DNA of 64,000 nucleotides from Protopterus annectens (GCF_019279795.1 NC_056750.1:825741854-825805853); one strand, 5' to 3'. Shown: positions 42,548-53,265, numbered from the stretch's first letter. The notes: generated by a model from the letters alone, not told the origin. Numbers and translations are program-made.

Positions 42548-42990
42548 ATTTCTCCTAAACACCTCCAAGCTTCCACATGTATGTCATCTGGACCAACAGC
42601 CTTTCCATTCTTCATCTTCTTCATAGCTATCCTTACTTCCTCCTTGCTAATCCGTTGCACTTCCTGATACACTATCCCCACATCATCCAACCTTCTCTCT
42701 CTCTCATTCTCTTCATTCATCAGCCCCTCAAAGTACTCTTTCCATCTCTTCAACACACTCTCCTCACTTGTGAGTATGTTTCCCTCACTGTCCTTTATCA
42801 CCCTTACCTGCTGCAAATCTTTCCTAGCTCAGTCCCTCTGTCTAGCCAATCGGTTCAGGTCCTTTTCTCCCTCCTTAATGTCCAACCTTTCATACAACTC
42901 TTCATATGCCTTATCCTTAGCCTTTGCCACCTCTCTCTTTGCCCTGCACCTCATCTCCTTATACTCCTGTCTACTTTCTTCATCTCTCTG

Positions 42991-44109
42991 TCAATCCCAC
43001 TTCTTCTTTGCTAACCTCTTTCTCTGTATACTCTCCTGTACTTCCTCATTCCACCACCAGGTCTCCTTGTCCTCCTTCCTCTGTCCAGATGTCACACCAA
43101 GCACCTTTCTAGCAGTCTCCCTTACTAGCTCTGCTGTAGTTACCCAGCTGTTCGGTAACTCTTCACTGCCACCCAGTACCTGTCTTAACTCTTCTCTGAA
43201 CTCCACTTCATAATCACCCTTTTTCAATTTCCACCATTTGATCCTTGGTGCTGCCCTCATACTCCTCCTCCTCTTCTTGATCACCAACGTCATCCTACAG
43301 ACCACCATTCTATGCTGCCTAACTACACTTTCCCCCGTCACCACTTTACAGTCTCCAATCTCCTTCAAACTGGCCCTTCTGCATAGGATATAATCCACCT
43401 GTGTGCATATCCCTCCACTCTTGTATGTCACCCTATGCTCCTCCCTCTTGTTAAAATACGTATTCACCACAGCCATGTCCATCCTTTTTGCAAAATCCAC
43501 TACCATCTGACCTTCTGCATTCCTTTCCTTAACACCATACCTACCCATCACTTCCTCATCACCTCTGTTCCCTTTACCAACATGCCCATTGAAATCTGCT
43601 CCGATCACCACTCTCTTACCCTTGGGTACAGTCATCACCACTTCATCCAACTCGCTCCAAAATATTTCTTTCTCATCCATCACACACCCAACTTGTGGAA
43701 CATATGCACTAACAACATTCATCATTACACCATCAATTTCCAGCTTCATAAACATCACTCTATCCAACACTCTTTTCACCTCCAAAACACTCTTGGCATA
43801 CTGTTCCTTCAGGATAACCCCTACCCCATTTATCCTCCCATCCACACCATGATAGAACAATTTGAACCCACCTCCAATACACCTGGCCTTACTTCTCTTC
43901 CACCTGGTCTCTTGCACACACAATATATCAACCTTCCTTCTGTCCATCATATCGGCTAGCTCTCTCCCTATACCAGTTATACTGCCAACATTCAAAGTTC
44001 CTACCCTCACTACTACACTCCTAACCTTCCTCCTCTCTTTCTGCTTTTGGGCATGCCTTCCCCCCTCTTTTTCTCCTTTGGTCAACAGTAGCCCAATTTC
44101 TGCCAGCAC
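42991..44109 (-). pseudogene. RTE-like AP-endonuclease domain
   Basis: An uninterrupted 372-residue frame. Landmarks: G-T-L-N-V-G-S-I (N-terminal Asn strand, residue ~37), D-I-L-C-V-Q-E-T-R-W (Glu, ~65), S-A-Y-V-P-Q-V-G (Tyr), I-G-A-D-F-N-G-H-V-G (Asp-x-Asn, ~165), V-D-Y-I-L-C-R-R (Asp, ~245). The closing S-D-H is replaced by V-R-Q-H-R-M, which is usual for this LINE family as I remember it. It is the most intact LINE domain in the window, but downstream breaks make the whole protein inactive. The frame lacks the very start of the ORF. Confidence 0.85.
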
Positions 44110-44300
44110 CCTGTTGGCTAACAGTACTGGTGGCGGTTGTTGTTAACCCAGACCTCGACCGATCCAGTATGGAAATCTGTATTGTTTTCTGCATATCTCA
44201 TTTGGCAAATATTTTACACTGGATGCCCTTCCTGACACAACCCTTCCCATTTATCCTGGTTTGGGATCGGCATGAAAAAATGCACTGGCTTGTGCATCCC

Positions 44301-46320
44301 TTTTCTTTTATATCTGTCTACGCATCTTCTAAGTTTTTCTGCCTGTGCTGAGATTTTTAGTTTATTATTTGCAATAGTGGAAGATAGATCCGGATCTGTT
44401 GTAATACTGTGCATTGCTTTTATCACATCAATTTTTTCTGAGAATTTTTGTTGATCTTTTCCCTCTTCTATACTCATCTAATAGTGACAGTTCTTGTCTT
44501 AGTTGCTTTAGTTTTCTCTGTTCGATACTTCCATGATGGTATTTGATTTCTCCCCTTCCTTTCCCTCACTACCCCGGGTTCTTGCAGTAGAACATTATCA
44601 GTTATTAATTTAGCAGCACAGTAATATATCCTGTTTATTTCTCTTATATCACATGAATCTATGTGGACAGTTCTAATTACTGCATTCATTTGTTTTATCA
44701 AACTTCTGACTTTTTGGGTTTTATTGACCTTTTGCAGTATATTTCTTTCATTGATCTTAATATGTCTATCTAGCTCTAAGTCAAGCAGCTTTTCTCGTAG
44801 CTCGGTTTCTTTTAAACTGAGGGCACATTTTTTGTTTTCCATTTCCTGTGTGCATTCTATAGAAAGTTCTATTACATCTTCCTGTGGCACATTCTTTTTA
44901 ATTTCATCCTGTGCCATGCAATGCTCTGTCATATGAGAACTCACTGACCTATCACTCCTCAAAATTAACTGTGTCAGAGTTTCCACAGTTTCCTGTTCCT
45001 TCCCTTGTTGTCCAGCTTCAAGTGGATGTTTATACTGGTTTTCTGTGGAAGGCTCCAAAATATCTTCATATGGCACCTGACCAATTGCTTCCCATTCCAC
45101 TGGTTTCCCCTTAATTTGGAGTTCCATTGGCCTGTCCTCTTGTGGTGCTTTCTCAATTAGATTTTCTACACTGAGTCCTTCACTTTGGAGGTACTTCATG
45201 ACCACAGTTTCTAGTTCTTTAACTTCTCCATTACTGATCACTTTTTCTACTTTTCCTCTTTGTCTTCTTATTTTTTATATTGTAAAATTTTCCACGTCTG
45301 GATTCCTTTGCCTGTATTTCTCTTCAGATATCTTTGGTGCTGCTCTTTTTGCATTGGTTAGTTTTGCTTTCTCCTTTGGATAGATATTACACCATATTAA
45401 ATCTCTTTTTCTTTTGTATATCCATATTTCTTCTTCAGATGTCTCCTGATCTTCCTGTTTCTCCTTACTTTAGGGACTCATCCCATTATGCTGTGATGTA
45501 ACCTGTGTTAGACCTTCTACATCGACTGCTTCACTTTGCAGGCACTCCATAACTTAAACTTCTATTTTTTTAACTTCCACTTTACTAATCATCTGTTCTA
45601 CATTCCCTTTTTGTGATATTATTTTATTTATTATGAAATTTTCCATATCTGGGTGCCTTTACCTGTATTTCTCTTCAAATATCTTTGGGGCTGCCTTCTT
45701 TATGTTGATTAATTTGGCTTTCGCCTTTGCATAAATATTGCACCATATCAAATCTCTCTTTCCCATGTCCATATTTCTTTTTTATACTTTTCAAATATCT
45801 CTTGGTTTTGTTGTTTATATTTTTGCACCTCTTCAGGTGCTTCTTTTCCCAAATAGATCAAAGTTTCTTGATCTATGTACTGTTTCTCACACATCTGTTG
45901 TATTAATGACGCCAAACTTTTATTTGAAGCTTCGGACAGTTTTTCTTGTGGAAGTATTTTTCTTTCCTCCAACTTATCTCTTAATCTTTTTGGATACCTT
46001 CTGTCTGGAAATTCTGTGCTTTTTGCATAATAGTAAAAATACATAATTTTGTTTCTTATCCTCAACAGTCCACTCTGTTGTCTTTATGGCTCGTCTTTGG
46101 CCTATCAATTTTTGTGATTTCTGTGGACTGCTACTTCCTTCTACAAGAGGGGGGCCATCCTCTCCCTGGGCCTGGCCTGGCCCCATTGTAGGAATGTTTC
46201 CATATTTTGAGGATTCTACACTGTCACTTTTTCCAGTCTTGGTGTCAGTGCACCTGCCAGGATTGGGCACTTTTGTATCCTGGGTGTTGTGCACCCAGCT
46301 ATTTTTTTAGTTTTTGACCT
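44301..46320 (-). pseudogene. R4-like LINE N-terminal part
   Basis: From 46294: a Pro/Ser-rich segment, W-T-V-E-D-K-K-Q-N-Y (46080), F-P-D-R-R-Y-P-K-R-L-R-D-K-L-E-E (about 46000), a coiled-coil-like segment, then two diverged copies of a roughly 120-residue unit (45820-45520 and 45470-45170; shared D-L-I-W-C-N-I-Y and K-A-A-P-K-I-x-E-E-K-Y-R), and ORF 45241-44474 with charged helices. The junction with the RTE-like insert is at D-R-Y-K-R-K (44301). Several stops. The role of this N-terminal region, possibly DNA target binding, is not established. Confidence 0.7.
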
Positions 46321-46501
46321 ACTTCTGCCCATGATATATGCTACATACATACAGTCTATATATCAGTGTTGCTTTGCTGAGATTTTTTGAAAAACAGGGT
46401 CTATCCTGTGAAGGTACTGACTAAGACTTGAGCATGAATTCAGTTTCAGCACTACTGCTCTCCTTTGCTTGCTGACTTTTCATTTCTTCATTCAGTCCTA
46501 G

Positions 46502-48297
46502 CTAGGTGAGTTTGTCAATCATACCTGAGTGGGGGATAGTGTCAAAAGTCTTGGCTAGGTCAAGGTAGGCTGTATGCACAGATTTTCCCTCGTCCAGGAC
46601 CTTGGTGACTATCTCGAAAAAGTCCACTATGTTTAACAGGCCTGATCTCCCATTGACAAATCCGCATTGAGTAGGATCAAGTGTTTGGAGATTACCTATA
46701 TCTTTGTTGATAAGGCCCATGATGATACACTCCATGGACTTGCAGATAAGGCTAGTCAGGCTAATAGGTATATATTTCCCAGGGTCAGTGGAACCACCTC
46801 CTTTGTGCAAGGGGATAATGGTGCCCTTTTTCTATTCAGCTGGGATGAAGCCAGTGTTTAGACTATGACTGAATGAAGAGTGTTGCTAATTCTTGTTTGA
46901 GCCCATGTAGGATGCAGCCTGGGACATTATCAGGTCCCATAGATGTGTTTTTGAACTAAGAGAGGGCATTCCCAACCTGCTCTTTAAAGATCCAAAGTAG
47001 AGAACAGGTAGTAGGGATGTCATGGAGTACATGTGGCGAGGACAGAGGAGTGAAGTTTTCACAGAACCTGCTGGCTTACAGGTTTGCAATGTCCACAGTA
47101 TCATAATATGTGGTATCATTAACTACCAGTTTGGCACAAATCTGGGCCTTTCCTTCAAGGTTATGGATGTAACTAAAGAACACCTTATGGTTGTCCTTAG
47201 TTGAGGAAGCTAATTTTGATTCATAGTTAGCTTCGGAAGACTTCACAAGAAGTCTTATTTGCTTGTTTAAGCCAAGGAAGAAGTGTTTCCAGTTTAGACC
47301 TAACTCCCTCTTACTCTTAGACAGCAATGTCTTTCTCTTATTGTAAAGCCTGTTTATGATGGTGTTCCACCAGGCAGGTTTGTTATTCCTTCAGGAGCTT
47401 ATTTTGGTCCTATCAGGTACAAGTCAATGCAGTTATACAAGTGTTTATATAAAGAATATGTGTAGAACTCGGCATACTTGCCAGTTCCATGTGATGGAGG
47501 GGGTGCAGTGAAGCTATTTATACCATCCTGTAAGAGGTTATAATCTGCTTTGGAGATGTTTTTTTGTTTAGTTGCTGCTGGGGGGGGGGGGTCAGGTGTG
47601 ATAGTTACTTCAAATGAGACTGATCTGTGGTCAGATCTCACCAGGGAAGACCTTACAGTGGAGGTGCTACATTGGTCCTTCATATTGGTAAGCACCAGAT
47701 CCAGAATGTTGTCATCCTTTGTGGGGGTGTCAACCAGCTGGTCTAGGGCATTGGAATTAATGAAGTTGAGAAACCTTTGGGCAAGTGACTTTGTGCATGA
47801 GTAATTTACCCAGTCAATGGATGAGTAGGTAAAGTCAACCAAAACCATGGTGTTTGGATGTATCTTGATAGACTCAAGTAGATTCAAATATGCAGAGTGG
47901 GTATCCTGATTCATGGAGGAGATCCTGTACTTGGCAAGACTCGAATAGGTGTCCTACCAACAGTTAATTTCAACTTGAAGTATCTCCAGGGAATCACACT
48001 GTTTAACCAATCTGGAGGTGTATGTATCTTTAATGAATATTGATGCACCATCTCCTTTAGTTTTCACACCTTCAGTTTGCAGTCTGAACGTGTGGAAGAA
48101 TGTGTAGCCCAATATGGTGGGGTGCTCTCCACAGCATAGAAACAGGTCCCTGCGACTGTACAAAAATCTATGTCTTGCAAAATGAGGACTGCTTCCAGTG
48201 AGTGCAGTTTCATGTTAAGACTCCCAGCATTTAGTAACATAACCTTGATGTTGTTTTTAGATGGAGTTTTTACATGGGAATTTTGTCCTTGAGACAC
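46502..48297 (-). pseudogene. CR1 ORF2, endonuclease to RT start
   Basis: From 48297: N-I-K-V-M-L-L-N-A-G-S-L (Asn strand), V-A-G-T-C-F (position of T-E-T-W-F, Glu lost), K-G-D-G-A-S-I-F-I-K-D-T-Y, V-D-F-T-Y-S-S-I-D-W (47830; G-D-F-N replaced by V-D-F-T), V-R-S-D-H-R-S-V (47640), then linker with W-W-N-T-I-I-N-R-L-Y (47360) and K-D-N-H-K-V-F-F-S-Y, then RT with K-G-G-G-S-T-D-P (46800) and Y-L-D-L-A-K-T-F-D-T-I (46560). Two endonuclease residues are altered, so decay began before or after splitting. Confidence 0.82.
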
Positions 48298-48359
48298 TGC
48301 CTAAAAAAAGGCACTATGGGAGTGGCAAGACCCTGGCCAGTAGCCAAAATCCCAGGGGT

Positions 48360-50886
48360 CACAGATGAAGACCATCTCTGGCAAAGTATTGAGGTCTGTT
48401 GATCATGTCATCCCAGGCTGACGGATACTGTATCTGCTTAAAATGACACCAGAAACTAAGCCAATTATTGAAATCAATAATTTTCTGTTTGTATTGAGGA
48501 ATCATCCTAAGTGAAGTTAAAATGCTGCTTAAGGCTAAGGACCTACCAGCCCAAAGACACATAGTCTAAGAGCTCAATCATGTCTCTCTTCATATAGTCC
48601 AGAGAAGTACATCTCAAGTCATTTATATCAACATGGACTATGATAGAGTCATAACAGTACCTGTTGTTGAGAGACTCGAAAGCATGTGTGATATGGTGGA
48701 TCCTGGCACCTGGCAGACAGCTGACCATGACCTTCTCCTTATCCCACCTGGTGAGAGGGACATCTGTGTCCTGGCAACTGACAGACAGCTGACCGTGACC
48801 TTCTTCTTATCCAGCCTGGTGAGAGGGACATCTGTTTCCTGACACCTGACAGACAGCTGGCCGTGACCTTCTCCTTATCCAGCCTGGTGAGAAGGACATC
48901 TGTGTCCTGACACTTGACAGACAGATGACCGTGACCTTCTCCTTATCTAGCCTGGTGAGAGGGACATCTGTGTCCTGACACCTGACAGACAGCTGACCGT
49001 GACCTTCTCCATGTCCAGCCTGGTGAGAGGGACATCTGTGTCCTGACACCTGACAGACAGCAGACCGTGACCTTCTCCTTATCCAGCCTATTGAGAGGGA
49101 CATCTGTGTCCTGACACTTGACAGACAGCTGACCATGACTTTCTCCTTATCCAGCCTGGTGAGAGGGACATCTGTATCCTGACACCTGACAAACAGCTGA
49201 CCGTGACCTTCTCCTTATCCAGCCTGGTGAGAGGGACATCTGATACCTGGCACCTGACAGTCCTTATCCAGCCTGGTGAGAGGGACATTTGTGTCCTGAC
49301 ACCTGACAGACAGCTGACCGTGACCTTCTTCTTATCCAGCCTGGTGAGAAGGGCATCTGTGTCCTGGCACCTGACAGACAGCTGACCGTGACATTTTCCT
49401 TATCCAGCCTGGTGAGAGGGACATCTGCGTCATGGCACCTGACAGACAGCGGACGTGACCTTCTCCTTATCCAGCCTGGTGAGAGGGACATCTGTGTCCT
49501 GACACCTGACAGACAGCTGACCGTGACCCTCTCCTTATCCAGCCTGGTGAGAGGGACATCTGTGTCCTGGCACCTGACAGATAGCTGACAGTGACCTTCT
49601 CCTTATCCAGCCTGGTGAGAGGGACATCTGTGTCCTGGCACCTGATAGACAGCTGACCATGACCTTCTCATTATCCAGCCTGGTGAGAGGGACATCTGTG
49701 TCCTGGCACCTGACAGACAGCTGACCATGGCCTTCTCCTTATTCAGCCTGGTGAGAGGGACATCTGTGTCCTGGCACCTTGCAGATAGCTGAATGTGACC
49801 TTCTCCTTATCCAGCCTGGTGAAAGGGACATCTGTGTCCTGGCACCTGACAGACAGCTGACCATGACCTCCTCCTTATCCAGCCTGGTGAGAAGGACATC
49901 TGCATCCCAGCACCAGACAGAAAGCTGACTGTGACCTTCTCCTTATTAAGCCTGGTGAGAGGGACATCTGCGTCCTGGCACCCGACAAACAGCTGACCAT
50001 GACTTTCTCCGTATCCAGCCTGGTGAGAGGGACATCTGTGTCCTGACACCTGACAGACAACTGACTGTGACCTTCTCCTTATCCAGCCTGGTTTGTGGGA
50101 CATCTGTGTCCTGGTACTTGACAGACAGCTGACTGTGACCTTCTCCTTATCTCCTTATCCAGCGTGGAGAGAGGGACATCTGTGTCCTGACACCTGACAG
50201 ACAGCTGACTGTGACCTTCTCCTTATCCAGCCTGGTGAGAAGGACATTTGTTTCCTGACACTTGACAGACAGCTGACCGTGACCGTCTCCTTATCCAGCC
50301 TGGTGAGAGGAACATCTGTGTCCTGGCACCTGACAGACAGCTGATCATGACCTTCTCCTTATCCAGCCTGGTGAGAGGGACATCTGTGTCCTGGCACCTG
50401 ACAGACAGCTGACCATTACTTTCTCCTTATCCAGCTTGGTGAAAGGGACATCTGTGTCCTGGCACCTGATAGACAGCTGACCGTGACCTTCTCCTTATCC
50501 AGCCGGGTGAGAGGGACATCTGTGTGTCTCACGATGGAATCACCTATGGCTAATATGTTTGGTTTTGTGTTTAGCCTTAAGGGCTTCACTGGTGAGACAC
50601 TGGTACATGAGCTATTATGTGCATTGTGTTCTGCAGAGGAGGTATTATGTGTAGCGTGCTTGTGTTTGTGTTTGGGAGGTCTCTGGTGTTTAGGTATGTT
50701 TCTGGTGAGGACCTCCACATAGGTATGTATGATATGTGTTTGTGAGGTGTGCATGCTGAAATCCTGTTCATTGTCATATGTACTGACTGGTGTGTGAGAG
50801 AGCATAGATTCAAGGTTCTTAATATAGTTGCATCTCTCACATGTCGAGTCTGTGTGGACTAAAAGTAGAGGGTTGTTGGTGAACAT
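48360..50886 (-). pseudogene. CR1 ORF1: zinc-finger and SGNH-esterase-like protein with internal array
   Basis: ORF1 proteins of CR1 bind RNA and can carry an esterase domain of the SGNH type. Here the minus strand shows C-E-R-C (50830, putative zinc site), a basic His/Lys stretch, then I-L-A-I-G-D-S-I-V-R (about 50540; block I with the nucleophile Ser), then a 68-bp array, then A-R-I-H-H-I-T-H-A-F (48690), V-H-V-D-I-N-D-L-R (48630; block III, with Asp-Ile where Gly is usual) and A-R-D-G-L-H-L (48370; block V with the catalytic Asp and His). Without the array the three blocks would form one domain. Confidence 0.82.
48704..50525 (-). repeat. 68-bp tandem array, about 26 units, inside CR1 ORF1
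   Basis: Units contain 'ccttctccttatccagcctg' and recur every 68 bp (for example 48743, 48811, 48879), with a few shortened ones (49240-49275) and one lengthened (50146-50165). In the ORF1 direction each unit encodes a segment D-V-P-L-T-R-L-D-K-E-K-V-T-V-S-C-L, the sequence that normally follows the G-D-S block once. 68 is not a multiple of three, so ORFs cycle through all frames and the ORF1 protein is destroyed. It is a minisatellite born from coding sequence. Confidence 0.95.
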
Positions 50887-51100
50887 GAGGCATTACTACA
50901 CTGTCTCAGGATGCCCATGTTGAACAAGCTGGCTGGAGAAACTGCGGGAAATTGTATGTCCATGGTGTTAGGTAAATTTATATGATCAGGAAAAGAGGTC
51001 ATACTTAGAAGTGGCTAGTGGGTGAGAGGTGTGTTGGTATCTCTGAGGCTAGGCTTAGTGTTCTACCTGACAGTAGAGCAGAGCCATGAAAAACCTCTGG

Positions 51101-51549
51101 AGGACCACAAGGGAAAATTTAACAAGCAAAACTTTTGTGACTATAACCACCAATGGTAACCATCGCTACAAGGCAGTGCATGATGGTGCGCTACACACAA
51201 GCATGTGCAGACACGGGGCTTAAATAAAACAAGAAATAACCTTTTTAACTCAAACTAACCAATAAGGACACACTCTCTGAACTCTAGTCCAATCACCCTT
51301 GATTAGATGGGACCCAGACAACACTCTCCTCCCACAAGGGTGCAGAAGGGCCTTCTCCAGCAAAGAGGGCTTATATTTGATGCTCAGAAGTTACAAAATA
51401 GACCCAGAAACAGCAAACCTGGAACCGGACTATGCTACAGCCTTACTAGTACAGTATGCAGAAAAATGTGCCCAGAAACAGTTCCAACAATTCAAACAGA
51501 CAGTAGAATGCAAATACAAATTAAAGGTGCAATATAAGAGCAAAAACAG
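51101..51549. other. Unassigned spacer
   Basis: Between the CR1 5' end and the Penelope piece. An 86-residue frame at 51299-51559 has no signature I know. It could be upstream Penelope sequence or unrelated. Confidence 0.35.
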
Positions 51550-51902
51550 GCACTTATAGTTAGTGGAAGCAACAATTATGTCTGCAATGTACATGTTTCT
51601 ATATAGGTAAAACTGAGCATGCATTTAAACAGAGGGTTTATGAACATCAATATAATGTTAACAGGAAAAATTGTAATAATGCTTTAGCTAGACATGTGAA
51701 TGAATATCCCACGCACAGTTCTGAGTTCACTATTATTGAACAAGTCAATAGGAACATTAGAGGTGGCCCTTGGGAACTGAAACTGGAAGAACATGAGTTA
51801 TTATGGCAATTACGTACTAACGCTCACACATTCCCAGAACTTAATGACTTTTGTCCTATAAAGTGCCTACTTAAATTAAAGGCTTTAGAAAGATTATGTA
51901 AT

Positions 51903-51942
<40 letters not shown>

Positions 51943-52385
51943 TTATTGATATAATGTCACAAGTATTGTTATAGGTAGGGCATTATACAGTTATTTAGAA
52001 TGGTTTCTTTTTCATACTCGTGTGCATATTTACTTATTTAAATGGCCATTTGTATTACCACATATATATCTATATGGATTTTATATGTATATATTTGTAT
52101 TTGCATATTTTTATGTCTTTATTTGTTCTTAGAATAAATGACATTGTACTGTTATTTTTGCTGGTTTCGTGTTATATATGTTATTATGGGTTTCCACATC
52201 AAAAGTATACAACTTTAAAAGCTAATTAGACCTAATTGCAACATTAAGCTTGATGTTTTAAAGAAGAGTGTGTTGAGATTGATTTGTCTGAAGAAGTACA
52301 TGTTACTGGTTGCATGAAAGCGCTAACAATACATTTTGTGGGATTTATATATCATTCTTGCCATCCTTTTGTTCATTCTTCACAG
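51550..52385 (+). mobile_element. Penelope-like element, 3' part with GIY-YIG endonuclease
   Basis: The region 51590-51890 encodes the GIY-YIG nuclease that distinguishes Penelope-like elements: F-Y-I-G-K-T-E-H-A-F (51600), R-V-Y-E-H-Q-Y-N (Arg and His), N-N-A-L-A-R-H-V-N (51680), E-Q-V-N-R, then E-H-E-L-L-W (Glu). The last part lies in the ORF 51696-51974. An (AT)n run (51907-51939) and an AT-rich 3' UTR follow, then a hammerhead-like motif (52284-52329). The reverse transcriptase is missing. L2-c begins at about 52390. Confidence 0.78.
52284..52329 (+). ncRNA. Hammerhead-ribozyme motif, stem II decayed
   Basis: Core CTGAAGA at 52288-52294 and GAAA at 52316-52319. Minimal stem III AG/CT with CG loop (52319-52324), cleavage base A52325, inner stem I TTGT/ACAA (52284-52287 with 52326-52329). 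Stem II is poorly formed (at best 52300-52303 with 52312-52315). It lies 3' of a GIY-YIG domain, where Penelope-like elements carry such ribozymes. Probably inactive. Confidence 0.5.
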
Positions 52386-52389
52386 TTTG

Positions 52390-53265
52390 AAGAGAGATTT
52401 GGTGGAGCAGATAATGATGGAGTCATCCTTGTATTGGATGAGTCTAACATTAGGAATATTTTGATGGAAGTCATGAATAAAAATGTTGAAGAGTAATGGG
52501 CCCAATACAGAACCTTGTGGAATACCTGTTGGAGTTTGGAGGAAGGAAGAGATAAAGTTGTTCCACTTTACGGCTTGTTCCCTGTCAGAGAGGTAGCTGG
52601 TGAGCCAGTTAATGGAAGAGGAGGAAAGGTTATGAAGAGAGGGCTTGGACAGGAGGGGATTGTGGGATGCAGTATCGAAGGCCTTAGATAAGTCCAGAAG
52701 GAGGGTAGATACTATATTGCCAGAATCGCGAGCAGAGTTGATGATTTCGAGAAAGGACAGCAGAGCAGTCGTGGTACTGTGTCCGCATCTGAAACCATGC
52801 TGGGTAGGGCTTAGTAGATGATTGTCCAGCAGGTACAATAAGAGTTATAGGTGGATACATTTTTCTAGAATTTTAGAGATAGGGGACAGGATGGCTATTG
52901 GTCGAAAATTGGAGGTTGTAAAATTGCTGCCCCCTTTGTGGAGGGGAATGATGAAGGCTTTTTTCCAGAGGTGGGGTGCATAGCACTCTTGGTTGGAATG
53001 GTTTATTAGGATGCAGATGGGTAGGGCTGTGCCATCAGTAGTGAGCTTGAGGATCGTAGATGGAAAATCATCAGGACTCTTGGATGGAGCGATTTATTAG
53101 GATGCAGATGGGTAGGGCTACGCCATCAGCAGTGAGCTTGAGGAATTTAGATGGAATATTGTCAGGACTCTTGGATGGAGTGATTTGTTAGGCTGTGATG
53201 GGTAGGGCTATGCCATCAGCAATGAGCTTGAGGAACATAGATGGAATATTGTCAGGGGCATTAGA
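52390..53265 (-). mobile_element. L2-like LINE fragment (L2-c) with about 90-bp x3 repeat
   Basis: The minus-strand ORF 52838-52380 gives Q-H-G-F-R-C-G-H-S-T, L-D-L-S-K-A-F-D-T-A, T-G-I-P-Q-G-S-V-L-G-P and Y-K-D-D (Y-A-D-D in intact copies). Upstream, 53000-53265 holds three copies of a roughly 90-bp unit coding for the start of the RT region. 3' and 5' parts are missing. Possible further L2 sequence with D-N-I-P-S-M-F-L-K-L continues to about 53400. Confidence 0.8.
53000..53265 (-). repeat. Three tandem units of 90-91 bp in L2-c
   Basis: The word 'gatgggtagggct' recurs at 53016, 53107 and 53197. Each unit also has 'gccatcag(t/c)a', 'gtgagcttgagga' (or aatgag) and 'tagatgga'. Units encode D-N-I-P-S-x-F-L-K-L and A-L-P-I, part of the RT entry region. 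Confidence 0.85.

Larger units (their letters stand above)
40764..42990 (-). pseudogene. RTE-like reverse transcriptase and C-terminal region
   Basis: From upstream: E-R-R-L-D-D-V-G linker and G-K-A-V-G-P-D-D-I-H-V-E-A-W (42640-42580), interrupted by an inserted element (42117-42547), then E-F-L-T-R-L-F-N, V-L-V-P-I-F-K-N-K-G-D (42030), Q-Q-Y-G-F-M-P-G-K-S-T-T-D, F-V-D-L-E-K-A-Y-D-R-V-P (catalytic Asp, 41790), G-L-H-Q-G-S-A-L-S-P (41590), M-F-A-D-D (about 41500, other frame), E-F-K-Y-L-G-S-T-V (41330) and R-S-H-W-F-G-H-V-L-R-R (40960). At least three breaks besides the insertion. Confidence 0.85.
40741..44300 (-). mobile_element. RTE-like LINE inserted in the R4-like LINE
   Basis: Minus-strand LINE of about 3.1 kb excluding the 431-bp insert. 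The 5' end is at about 44300 ('gggatgcacaagccagtgc'), the 3' end at about 40741 with an (AAAGA)n-type tail. It encodes AP-endonuclease (44109-42991) and RT plus C-terminal region (42990-40764). Removing it lets the R4-like frame continue from D-R-Y-K-R-K to I-D-D-P-K-K-F. The 3' tail is shared with both SINEs at 1.9 and 24.3 kb. Purine-rich flanks make the target duplication unreadable. RTE-like classification rests on the endonuclease/RT signature. Confidence 0.85.
38148..46496 (-). mobile_element. R4-like LINE with restriction-like endonuclease, interrupted
   Basis: Minus-strand element with a poly-A 3' tail (38148-38156), a single long protein and no AP-endonuclease. N-terminal part 46294-44301, C-terminal part 40740-38190. 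RT landmarks: D-Y-K-K-A-F-D-S-I-P-H, R-G-I-F-Q-G-D-S, L-L-F-A-D-D-L-K-L-Y. C-terminal: C-R-F-C-K-T-E..C zinc motif and the restriction-like nuclease region. Flanked by a 5-bp duplication CCTAG (38143-38147 and 46497-46501) inside a CR1. Clade assignment to R4/Dong/Rex6-like elements is from memory of the family layout and moderately secure. Confidence 0.8.
46497..51100 (-). mobile_element. CR1-like LINE, 5' part (piece 1 of the split CR1) with ORF1
   Basis: Minus strand: ORF1 (about 51000-48360), then ORF2 endonuclease (48297-47500), linker (47480-46900) and RT up to the codons for I-D-K-L-T (46510). It stops at the R4-like insertion and resumes at 38147. ORF1 carries a large 68-bp array. Apart from substitutions the RT and endonuclease parts have few breaks. 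It is the only copy here with a recognisable ORF1 esterase. Confidence 0.88.

Noticed and set aside
48704..50525. Regular 68-bp repeats looking like a CRISPR array
   Set aside because: The whole unit is repeated with no unique spacers, it lies inside a CR1 ORF1 and the genome is eukaryotic.
51299..51559. 86-residue ORF as a small gene
   Set aside because: Unrecognised, and two overlapping frames are open; it lies between two element remnants.
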